Source of the DNA: Inonotus obliquus
Lineage: Eukaryota; Basidiomycota; Agaricomycetes; Hymenochaetales; Hymenochaetaceae
Assembly (NCBI GenBank): GCA_032164295.1
Contig: JAJHTX010000006.1
Span: forward strand, 62,001 to 126,000
Direction of reading: 5' to 3'
Length of the DNA stretch: 64,000 nt
Shown here: piece by piece, positions 51,468-61,477 of the stretch
How the letters are laid out: every line of letters starts with the position of its first letter
Position numbering within the stretch: position 1 is the stretch's first letter
The notes under the pieces: generated by a model
The model's input: only the letters and a program-made list of their open reading frames with translations
Databases searched by the model: none
What the model was told of the DNA's origin: nothing
Position numbers and translations under genes: made by a program

Positions 51468-52721
51468 ATGTCGACGATAGCAAACCTGATACGAGTACAA
51501 CCCTTCAAAGGCATCTATGTTGCAAGTGCCTTGCTTGGACTGCTAATTGCAAGGATACCGTACTGGACGCTGCGCAATCTCTTTCCTGCATGGAGACCTA
51601 GGCTATCATGGTCGATTCATCGTTGTGTCCAAGTCAATTTGGTTAGATATATGATGGGTTTGGGTGCCGTGTGTGTTCTTTCCATCTGGTCATTGTGGTG
51701 CAGTCAATTTGATGAATCGGAACTTTACAGAGTCGGTGGGCTTGAACACAACCCCACGCATAAAGCCTTGGAAACCGGAAAAGGCGTAATCGGTCTTTGG
51801 ATAGATCCAGTGCCAGAACTCATCACGGGAGACATCAAGAAATTTGCAGACATCGCGGGTGTCGAATCAATCAGGCTTCCGGGCTACTGGCAGCACAAGC
51901 AAGGCGAAGACGTTGGCGATAACGAAGCTCCCAAACCAGGGGAAAAGGTCATTCTGGCCTTTCATGGAGGGGGTTATATGGCACTCTCCGCGCATCCGTC
52001 ATCGAACGTATCATTAATCCCGCGTGATATCACCAAATACACTCCGTCCGTCCGACGTGCTTTCTCCGTCGAGTATCGACTTACTGGACCAGGTCACGTC
52101 AATCCCTTCCCTACTCAATTGATCGACGGTCTGGCGGGGTATAGCTACCTTGTGAGGACGCTTGGATTCAAGCCGGAGAGCGTGGTGATTGTCGGTGACT
52201 CGGCAGGAGCAAACCTCGCGCTTGCGTTGACTCGATATCTTCTTACGTACGGCGACTTGCTTGACTCGCGGCTCGGCCTACCCGGTGGCCTAGTACTGCT
52301 CTCACCCTGGTGCGATCTAACTAGATCCCATTCCACTCCAGGAGCGTCGGTATATGCAAACGTAACGTCTGACTTCCTGCGCCCACCTCCGGAGGATGAA
52401 CCAGATTTCGCCCCGGCATGCCTTGCGGGTCCGCACGGGCTAAATTTCCTCTCGAATGAATACATTTCGCCTGCGTCCAAATTGAATCCTGACGTGAGCT
52501 TCAAGGGATTCCCTCGTTCAATTATTGTCATGGGCGGTGCCGAGACCTTGGTCGATTCGATTCGGACACTGGAAGAACGCATGGTACGTGATTTGGGCAG
52601 GGAGAAGGTCACGTTGCACGCCGAGGAAGACGCGTTCCACGATTTTATCGGTTTTACCTTTTTTGAGCCCGAAAGAACAAAAGCATGTATTGCTATTGGG
52701 AAGTGGATAGATGCACTTTGA
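51468..52721 (+). CDS. Membrane-anchored alpha/beta-hydrolase (HSL-type esterase) 1
   Basis: 417 codons in one open frame. Residues 15-50 hold a hydrophobic segment (IYVASALLGLLIARIPYWTL) and 60-80 another. The hydrolase domain has the oxyanion motif FHGGGY (His at about 51964), the nucleophile motif GDSAGANLA (Ser 52200-52202), LSPWCDLT, and the end motif ERMVRDLG...DAFHDF with the catalytic His. This is the hormone-sensitive-lipase/acetyl-hydrolase family, acting on short-chain or steryl esters. It resembles the two genes at 56154 and 58061. Those have an intron near residue 70. A matching 46-nt GT-AG intron here would break the frame, so I keep the unspliced reading, with some doubt about this junction. 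Confidence 0.8.
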   Translation: MSTIANLIRVQPFKGIYVASALLGLLIARIPYWTLRNLFPAWRPRLSWSIHRCVQVNLVRYMMGLGAVCVLSIWSLWCSQFDESELYRVGGLEHNPTHKALETGKGVIGLWIDPVPELITGDIKKFADIAGVESIRLPGYWQHKQGEDVGDNEAPKPGEKVILAFHGGGYMALSAHPSSNVSLIPRDITKYTPSVRRAFSVEYRLTGPGHVNPFPTQLIDGLAGYSYLVRTLGFKPESVVIVGDSAGANLALALTRYLLTYGDLLDSRLGLPGGLVLLSPWCDLTRSHSTPGASVYANVTSDFLRPPPEDEPDFAPACLAGPHGLNFLSNEYISPASKLNPDVSFKGFPRSIIVMGGAETLVDSIRTLEERMVRDLGREKVTLHAEEDAFHDFIGFTFFEPERTKACIAIGKWIDAL

Positions 52722-53441
52722 GATGCGGAGGGTCGCTTATATGCACATTATTCATTTATTCCGTTCTCGTGTAAAATTGTAGTCTTGAGTTCGAGATTCC
52801 GTTGCTAAAGGGCGTTGAAGAACATTACTGCGTTCTTGACGTAGTTTCTACTTTCTACCTAGTCTAGCGAATCAGCGGATTTTTTTCTAGTCTGGTCGGT
52901 TAACATGTTGCATCAATGTTCCCGGGTGGGACAAGAAGTGATGGTCCATCAGACGATATTGGTCTCGGAACGGATATTTCCCCATTGGTGCCTGATGTTA
53001 CGCGTCGATTCAGCACTTAGTCTAGCATTGTTTGAAAACACGATAGCACAGACTGCTTCTGAAAGACGAATGGTGCGAAAGCGGTATTGAAAGGGGCCAT
53101 TCCCATGCAGCTACTACTGTAGGAATGGTTTGATGATACTTGGTGAAAGGGGCAATTCATGAGCACGTGTTCTCTTACGACGCGTCGCGACGCGTCAATA
53201 AAAACACGGATTACATAATTTTACGTGTATCTTGTTTTGTTTCGCACGGCTCCCTAGTCCTTTAAATTTCCCGGGCCATCTCTCTTGTTCTCTTCCATCG
53301 ACCACCTCCTCTGTTCGTCCCCGCCTCCATCGACGGCTCCATCCATCTCTCATCCATCTTGCACTTCTTCTACTCCTGACGACGGCGACGATAGGTAGAC
53401 ACTAATTAGATATTATTAGATATTATACACCAGCCACCATC
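52722..53441. other. Intergenic region with CDC6 promoter
   Basis: 720 bp. Paired ACGCGT boxes at 53180-53195, then a long pyrimidine-rich leader before the CDC6 ATG. A 61-codon frame (52905-53090) is not convincing. Confidence 0.5.
53180..53195 (+). promoter_or_regulatory. Paired MluI cell-cycle boxes (ACGCGT)
   Basis: ACGCGT at 53180-53185 and 53190-53195, about 250 bp upstream of CDC6. In yeasts, MBF binds such boxes and drives G1/S expression of CDC6/cdc18. Confidence 0.6.
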
Positions 53442-55633
53442 ATGCCTGCATCGTCACCTTCATCCACACCAACCCGTCGTCTGACACGCTCTCAGACTGC
53501 CACGACGGTACTGGGGAAACGCACATCGCTTTCTCGCTCCTCCTCTATCATCTCGAACAGATCCACTGGTATGATCACACCCGACTCGACGCCGATCGCG
53601 AAGCGTAAACGCACGGCTACCAGGCTGGAGGAGGATGGCACCGCGAACAAGGAAAATATTCCGCCGCCTCCGATGTCAGAGATATCCCTGCTTGACTCGC
53701 CGAGGTCGCGTCTTAGCCGTCGGTCGAGCTTCAGCTCGGATATCTCGACGGTGTCGACCAGGTCGACCAGGTCGAGAATCAGTGAGTACCACGGCAGCCA
53801 TTGTGGCTGGATATTCTGCCAAACCATGTCTAACCTATACATACTTAGGCGTGGCTTCTAGTATACGCAGGAGCTCGACATATAGCGCGCTACCGCAAAC
53901 GGGATCTTCTGCCATCGATGCTTTTACATGTATTACGCCTCCCCCATCTCCGCCGTCAGGCATTCCGTTCTACCTTCGCGTTCGTGGTCTACTGCGTGCG
54001 ACATCCAACTCTAATAACCCCATGAGTATGGAGGGTCGCGAGAGTGAGCGCTCTGCTATCGTGTCGTTCCTTCACAGCCTCGACGGCGAGTCGGACGTTA
54101 CCGACTCTGTCTTGTATGTCTCTGGCACACCTGGCACGGGCAAGACCGCTCTAGTTAATTCCATCGTCGCATCAACAAAGGTTGCAGATGGTGTGAAGGT
54201 TGTGTTCGTAAACTGCATGGCTATCACAAATATGGATGCACTCTGGGAAAAGCTCGCCGATGAAATGGGCGCAACTCCTGCCAGAGGTAGGGGAGCTGCA
54301 AAGAAGGTGCTGGCAAAGGATAGGGTACATTCTATCTTCGGGAAGCAACGTGATCTCAAGTGGTAAGTCTTCTTTACCTTTCCAAGTATTCCTTTGTTTA
54401 CATTTCGCTAGCATCCTGGTCCTGGATGAGCTCGATAGCTTGGTTGCTACCGCCTCGAACGACATCCAGTCTCTTTTCTCTCTTGTGGCTGCGCATCCGT
54501 CTATGTTGCGTATTATGGGTATAGCAAACACACATACCCTGACTTCGACTTCCATCCTTCCTCAATCAGTGGGTACTACTCCAGATGCTCCCGGTGCATC
54601 GGCCTTAAAAGGCATCAAGGTTAAGACGATACATTTCGCGCCGTACAACCCATCCGAGCTCCTCGCCATTCTCAATAAACGGTTCGAAGAGCTCCCGCAG
54701 GATGAACTTAAGAAGCTCTTGCCTACTCCAACGTTGACGTTACTCACGAAGAAGGTTTCTACACAGACGGGAGATGTCCGCGTGCTCTTTGAAATCTTAA
54801 GAGGTGCTATCGATAATGCAGTTTCTGCTTCGTCGGATTCTTCTGAGGTTGCTGCGGCAAAAGTAACCGTCTCACCGGCTCATGTGCTATCTGCTCTCAA
54901 AGCATATGCACCAGCCTCAACCACGACAATATCTAAGTCGGGTGCAACCGCGTCAAGTACCTCTGGGAACAGCGAGATTGTGTCGAAGGTTCGCGGTCTT
55001 GGGCTTCAGCAGCGCCTTGTCCTTCTCGGTCTTGTTCTCGCGTCGAAGCGACTTTCAGCAACTCTTCCTCTCTCTAAGGCGGCATTTTTCGCGTCTATCA
55101 CGCCTCCGTCGACGCCAACAAAACGCCCCCGCTCCCCGGTGAAGCGTGCGAGCTCATCCGGCTGCATCAATTTGCCTATTGATTCGTCGACATCCTCCTC
55201 CGGTATCGAGAGTACCCAGTTACACTCATATTACTCTTCACTGCTATCCGACTCGGACGCCTTCACCCCACTCCCTCGCTCAGAGTTCTCTGATTTGCTC
55301 GGTATACTCGAAACAACGGGTATCGTTTCTCTTTGCACTCAGTCACAGCGCTCCCTCAAACGTAGCGCCTCCTTCGCCGGATCCGTCAAGTCATCTGGTG
55401 CAAATGGTTCTCAAAGTGTTTCGCTTGCTGCGCACATTAGGGAGGGCGAGGTCATACGTGGTTTGGGAATCGGTTCCGGTGCATCGAGCAATGTCGAGGG
55501 TGATGCTCTCGAGGACATTGTTAAGACGATTTGGTCCCGCGAGATGAGCCAGATTCGCCGAGAGGTAAAAGCGAAGAAGGCGCTCTTTATGCTTGAGGGT
55601 GTGGAAGGCTTTGAAGATGCCATCGAAGGCTGA
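53442..55633 (+). CDS. CDC6: Cdc6/Cdc18 DNA replication licensing ATPase
   Basis: Three exons split by introns at about 53780-53850 and 54363-54412. The N-terminus is a disordered Ser/Thr/Arg-rich tail with several SP/TP sites (CDK targets) and a KRKR basic patch. The AAA+ domain has Walker A GTPGTGKT (54124-54147), Walker B ILVLDELDSL (about 54415-54440), a sensor-1 region (MLRIMGIANTHTL) and the sensor-2 helix TQTGDVRVLFEILRGA. The C-terminal winged helix shows LGLQQRLVLLGLVLASKR. A Ser-rich insert with ITPPSTPTKRPRSP lies inside the winged-helix part. Cdc6 loads MCM helicases at origins with ORC in the nucleus. Start chosen at the first ATG after the pyrimidine-rich leader. Confidence 0.93.
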
Positions 55634-56153
55634 AATACAAAGAACTTCTCTTTCTCCTTTCATTACTTCCTATGCTTAAAAGAATTCCTCAACCTCCGTC
55701 CTCCTCCCCAGCGATTTTCTATACCCAAGGTAGGTGAAGCAATATGTGATCATCTCCAGCGGAACCTCTTGTTGCGATTTATCATCTCACTGTATTGTAT
55801 CAATATCTATCACTGCGATTTTCTTCTCTCAAAATCTTCATCTCCATTTCTATCTCATGCTTTGATGCCACTATGGTCACTACTGCGCACATATGCTCTC
55901 GTGTTACTGCTGCTATCGCTATGACGATCCCGTTTGTCTTCCTGTAATTAATAGTACGATACAAAGTACGGTAACGAATGAATGCGATTGGATGTGTCTG
56001 GTGTGGTGTGACACTGATAGTGGTTATGTGTGTGAAAATCCGCGTCGCGTCACGCGTTTTCACTTGATTATGGCATCGCCGGGCGGACTAAGTTGCAGTT
56101 GCCGGTCAGTTTCCGTCCTCCCTCCTTTGTCGTCTCCTCGTATACCCCAACCT
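55634..56153. other. Intergenic region
   Basis: About 520 bp between CDC6 and hydrolase 2. No gene seen. An in-frame ATG at 56070 could extend hydrolase 2 by 28 residues. Confidence 0.5.
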
Positions 56154-57457
56154 ATGTCTACCGCCGGCCCTACACGACCCTCGCGACTTCCCAAACCACT
56201 CCAGAAGGTCTACGCTTATCTTGTCGCTGCGTCTGTCCTTGTGCGATTACCATGGTGGATATTGACGAGTTTGACTTCATGGCAGCGCCCGAGGAAGAGT
56301 TGGACGCTGAAACAGGCGTTGACAGTGAAGTTTATACGATGGATTTTTGAGGCTTTTGGGAAGTCGTGAGTATATCTTCGCTACCCATTGCTTTCTGTAT
56401 ACTATGTCGACCAATTTTTTCCAGCAGTAATAGGGGACTTTTGGTCCACGCTCCTTCACACGAGCGACTCGAAAAGGGATATGGAGGGGTCTGGGTCGAA
56501 GGCGTCCCTCCGGAACTCATCATAGGCAAACTAAAGGACTGGGCATCCAAAGCTGGTGTAGCACCCATTAAAATCCCAGGGTATTGGATCCACAAACGAG
56601 GTGCAGGGCATACTATCGCCGTCGCTCAAGAGCCCTTATCATCGAGTGAAAAGGTCATCTACTTCCTTCATGGTGGAGCATACACCCTTTCCTCCGCGCA
56701 CCCTAGTCAGCTTACATCCAATGTCCCGAAGAATATATTGAAGTGTTGTTCCGATGTAAAGAGGAGTTTTGCCGTGGAGTATAGATTGTCATCTGTCCCT
56801 CCTGAACCGACGAGAGGGCAGTTCCCTTCTGCGCTTCTGGATGCGCTGTCGGGATATGTGTATCTTGTTGATATAGTTGGATTTAAGCCGGAACAGATTG
56901 TGATTGTGGGTGACTCGGCTGGTGGAAACCTCGCTCAGGCTCTCGTACGGTATTTAGCAGAGTACAAGGGCAGTATACCGAATCTTCCGAACATACCCAA
57001 TGCTCTTATCCTCTTATCTCCCTGGGCGGATATGAGCGGGTCAAATCACCACGCCAACTCCTCCGTTTTTACAAACCGGGAATCGGACTACATAACTCTA
57101 TCTCCCATCCCAAACACCAACGATGCACCACGAGCATTCATTGAACCCTTTGGTCCCGAGTTCGCATGCGAAACCCCTTACCTCTCGCCGGCGTGCAAAA
57201 CACTAGCCGATATTCGATTTGATGGATTCCCCCGGACGTTTATATCAGCTGGAGATGCGGAAGTCCTTGTCGACCAGGTTCGCGAACTTGTCAGACGCAT
57301 GAAGGAGAGCGTGGGTGAAGAGAATGTGACGTATTTGGAAGTGAAGGATGCGTTCCATGATTGTCTGGTTATGAAGGAATCCGAGCCGTGGAAGTCTCAG
57401 ATATTGGCGGCTATCAAGAGGTTTATTGGGCAGGAGGAGTCGGAATTGGATACGTGA
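56154..57457 (+). CDS. Membrane-anchored alpha/beta-hydrolase 2
   Basis: Two exons (56154-56365, 56425-57457; GT-AG intron) give 414 residues. An N-terminal hydrophobic helix (VYAYLVAASVLVRLPWWILT) is followed by WQRPRKSWTLKQAL. Next come FLHGGAY (oxyanion hole), GDSAGGNLAQAL (Ser 56915-56917), LSPWADMSGS, SAGDAEVLVDQ (acid residue) and DAFHD (His). Close tandem paralogue of hydrolase 3 downstream and more distant from hydrolase 1. Probably an ER- or lipid-droplet-anchored esterase; substrate unknown. Confidence 0.85.
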
Positions 57458-58060
57458 ATGGGGATATCTTGGTGGATTATGTATGTTGGATATTTACTGC
57501 TCGCCTTGTATGTGTGTACAATAATGTTTTGCTTACAGCCATGCCATAGATTTGGGTGTGCTACTTATGAAAAGTGCTCTGAAAACTGCGTTCATTCTCA
57601 GCATCTTCGTAATTTCAATGCTCATCCAATTAGGCAAGGCCCTCGAGGAATTTAATGTAATTTGCGTCGGAGCTATCATTTCTATCATACCTGGTTCACG
57701 TGGCTCCTCTCGGATCGGATTGCCTCTGTCTGTATTCTGACTTTGATCCGAGACGCCGACGACGGATAATCGGATCCAGGATTAGAGTTCCCTAAGCTGC
57801 TGATGAGCATAGTTCACTTGGTCTACTGCGCCGTGCTTCATCCAGGTGAAATACTGTTTACACAACAGCCTTCAGGAAAATTACTCACGGGGCGTGACTT
57901 CATGCTGCGCTGGCAAACACTCCTAACCTAAGAGCACTCGGTACCGGTCGGGAGTCCTTTCAGACTTAAATGCTGCGGCTCCTCTCAGCCATGCTGCGCA
58001 TTAAACATACTTCTTCAACCTCAAACCTCTAACATCCATCACCCACACACCTTGCCGTCA
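57458..58060. other. Intergenic region
   Basis: 600 bp between the tandem hydrolases. Nothing recognised. Confidence 0.5.
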
Positions 58061-59361
58061 ATGCCAGAAGCCGATCCTCCAATCCAACCTCCACGATTCT
58101 CTAGGGCTCGTCAGAAACTCTACGCAAACCTCCTTGCAGCGTCAGTCATCGTCCGCTTGCCTTGGTGGGTCATAACGAATTTAACACCTTGGCAACGCCC
58201 GAGGAAAAGTTGGACGTTACATCAGGCATTGGAAGTGGAGCTTGTACGTTGGTTATTTGATGATGCTGGGCAGTAGTGCGTCCAAGTCTTATCTTCGTTC
58301 CCCTGATTGACTCAATGTCTACCTGCAATCTATGTAGCAAAGCGGGGCTCTTCCTTAAAACACCGACCTATGAGAAGCTCGAGGATTGTTTCGGTGGCAT
58401 CTGGGCCGAAGCTGTTCCTTCTGAGCTCATCAAGGGCAAACTTAAAGAATGGGCGACCAAAGCTCAAGTAGAACCCGTTCGAATCCCAGGGTATTGGATT
58501 CACGAGTCCGAAACGGAGAAACCCATCGCTATCGCCCAGAAACCCGAATCGAAGGAAGAAAAAGTATTGTACTTCCTACATGGAGGAGCATATGTCTCGC
58601 TGTCAGCGCACCCAGATCAAGCTGTATCGATTATCCCGAAGAGGATTTTGGAGACTTGTCCGAGTGTGAAGAGAAGCTTCGCGGTGGAGTACAGGCTTAC
58701 TTCGATCCCTCCCGAACCTACAAAGGGACAGTTTCCCTCTGCATTACTAGACGCACTTTCTGGATACGTTTACCTCGTGGACAGAGTCGGAATTTCTCCA
58801 GACCAAATTATAATTGTAGGCGACTCAGCAGGAGGGAACCTCGCTCAAGCTCTCGTACGATATCTATCAGAGTACAAAGAAGCCATACCGAATCTACCTC
58901 GCGTACCAGGGTCACTGATCCTCTTATCTCCCTGGGTGGATATGAGCGGTTCACATCACAGCGCAACCTCCTCCGCTTTCACAAATAGCAAATCTGATTA
59001 CCTCCCTACACCTCCCTATCCATATTTCAACGACGCCCAACCAACATTCGTCGAACCATTCAGTCTCGAATTTGCTTTTCAAACCCCGTACCTCTCGCCT
59101 GCTTGTAAACAACTGACGGATGTTTCGTTCATCGGATTCCCGAAAACGTTTATCGCAGAAGGCGATGGAGAAGTTTTGTTAGATCAAGTTCGCGAATTCG
59201 CACAGCGGATTAAAGGGAGTTTGGGAGAGGAGAAAATTGTGTATTGGGAAGTTAAAGACGCCTTTCATGACTTTCTTGCTTTGGATTCCGCAGAGCCTTG
59301 GAAATCCCAGACTTTGGAGGCTATTTCGAGGTTTATCGGCAACGAGACTTCGGAGGATTAG
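58061..59361 (+). CDS. Membrane-anchored alpha/beta-hydrolase 3
   Basis: Two exons (58061-58275, 58338-59361) give 412 residues. Same layout as hydrolase 2: a Pro-rich start, a membrane helix (LYANLLAASVIVRLPWWVIT), WQRPRKSWTLHQAL, FLHGGAYVS, GDSAGGNLAQAL (Ser 58825-58827), LSPWVDMSGS, AEGDGEVLLDQ and DAFHDF. I chose the ATG at 58061. The donor at 58276 (GTGCGT) fits better than GTAGTG three bases upstream; both keep frame. All catalytic residues are present. Confidence 0.85.
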
Positions 59362-59496
59362 AATCACAATATTCTCTTTCGAATCGTACGTTACTTCGTG
59401 ACATGATGATATGTATACTGAAGGAGGCGAGTCGTAACCCAAGGCCGGGAGAGGTTATCATAATAAAGTCATATAGCTTACATTATGCTTTCTTAT

Positions 59497-60521
59497 TGGG
59501 GAGTGGCAATCCCTATCAAAAAAACGACCGTTCTCACAGTCTATGCCGCGTCGTGCCGGAGCTCGCTTAAGCATAAGCGATGACCGGTTTTTGAGAGACA
59601 CATTCGACTCCATGTAACCCTCCCACATCACAAAGATCACTAGTATTAAGTGTGTATATCATGTCTTTGATGTCTTTAGACCAATATCTTCAAAAAAGAA
59701 ATTGACTTTTACTAAAATCCGCCGAGATATTGTATAGTTTTAGGTCATATCTAAGGAACTAGATAATTTCTTGAAAATGTTTTCTCAAAAAAATGAAGAT
59801 AGTCATGAAACAATGCGATTTGTACATTTACATGGAAATCGTTGAGAAATTCGGTGAGTTCTGAGTGTTCGAAGAGTGCATTGAATCTCACCGAATAAAG
59901 GAAAGCCCTGTCACGTGACATTGCATTTGTATGGGTGCACGAACCAGCAAAAGAGCAATAATGCAAGAAAATATTGCAAAATGTCTGTAAGCACAAAATT
60001 CATTTGATAAGTCAAGTAAATATACCATGGTACCTGTACAAGCTCCAAAAATGCCATCAATGATACTGCATAGTGCTTATCTTACTCTTTCTCAGAGATG
60101 CATACAGTGACACCATCTACATCAAGGAATCAGTATAGCAAGCTTTAAAATACAGCAGATAGTATGATTCTGATATATTAATATTAGAAAGTCACTGTGT
60201 ATACAAATGAATAACCAGCAACATCACCAAAGACCTTGTTCAAGACCATGAGTACTGCTGTCCGGTAATAATCTACAATAAAACATGCTATGTATGCTCA
60301 TTTTTGTCTTAATTTGTCTAGTATCATATCAAGTGAATGTCTTTATTTAATTCTCTGGCATATTTCTCATAAAATTCTAATTATCTGGTCTCATGAAGGA
60401 TTGGTGCATTGTATCGAAAGGCGGTAAATATGGATCGCTGTTTCTTACCATATATGGTAGATGTTACAACTCCGCTTGAAAAAAGGGGGCTCGCGCGGCA
60501 CTTGGAGATTGCCACTCCCCA
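59497..60521 (-). mobile_element. 1-kb TIR element copy B
   Basis: 1025 bp with 15-bp inverted ends TGGGGAGTGGCAATC/GATTGCCACTCCCCA and 7-bp duplications TTCTTAT (59490-59496, 60522-60528). Nearly identical to copy A in the opposite orientation, with only scattered base changes, so both are young. No transposase. Confidence 0.9.
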
Positions 60522-60528
60522 TTCTTAT

Positions 60529-61477
60529 GTAACAAACTTTCACCGCACGTGATCCACGCAGTGTTTTCGCTCTTTAACTCTAAGTCTTTTCGGCGGTCGG
60601 CGGGTCATTAATTCTGAATTCGTTTTCACTCAAGATAGAACCCGTTTTCGCTTTCTGTCTTTGTCTTCCGTGTCGCGACGCCCCGTTGCCTCCCGCAAAT
60701 CATCGAAAGTACCTTCATACTGCCAGGTTATGGACTATTCGACTCGAAGGTTGAACTGTAGAGGGAGGAATAGAGGAGTTTCCACGTAGGAATTTCGCGC
60801 AATCCGGCCAATCTGAACAACCGAGGAGCTTTTACGACCATATGCATCAGTTGATGGTCTTGCACTCAAGCGGGTCGGCATCATTGCTTGACCTTCAATC
60901 GCGTCGTTTGCCAAGGCTATCTATCAGGTTTACATATGACGGTGCAGGTGGATTCAAGACATTTTCTTCAGAAATAACAGAGCTATCTATGTGAGAGAAG
61001 CATCCGTTATGAGCCAAGACTTGCTGATCAGGTCTCTTATTCAGTGCCTTATCTCCGAATTATCGACTCATACAATGCTGGATGTTCGTCAAGTACTCCT
61101 CGTGGGTACTTGACCCAGAGAACGGAATGATAGATCAATGGTGTTCGTATCAGGTGAAGTTCTACGTATTCGTCAAAACTGCGTTATGCTTCGAAACTCT
61201 GGGCACATATCGTGAGTCACTCTGGACAAAGTTGACAACCTTCTTTCTACTACCTGTGCATCCGTGCCCATGTGCTCTGCCCTTGAAATGCCGTTGCAAG
61301 ATGATCCTCTAGAACTTCGTCCATTCATTGGAGTTTTTGCTTGGCTCGATGCGTGGGATCACCGACAAATGTCATCATATACATATTAACTGTCTCTACT
61401 AAGCGGCGCTTCAATCGCGTACATACATTCTTTCACGAAACCTCTGAGACGTGGGCATACTACCGTGTGGTTCGGCC
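60529..61477. other. Intergenic region upstream of the S41 peptidase
   Basis: About 950 bp with no gene I can support. A 76-codon frame (61082-61312) shows no motif. Confidence 0.4.

Noticed and set aside
51640..51710. Possible 46-nt GT-AG intron in hydrolase 1 as in its paralogues
   Set aside because: Removing it shifts the frame into an early stop, while the unspliced frame is open through the whole domain.
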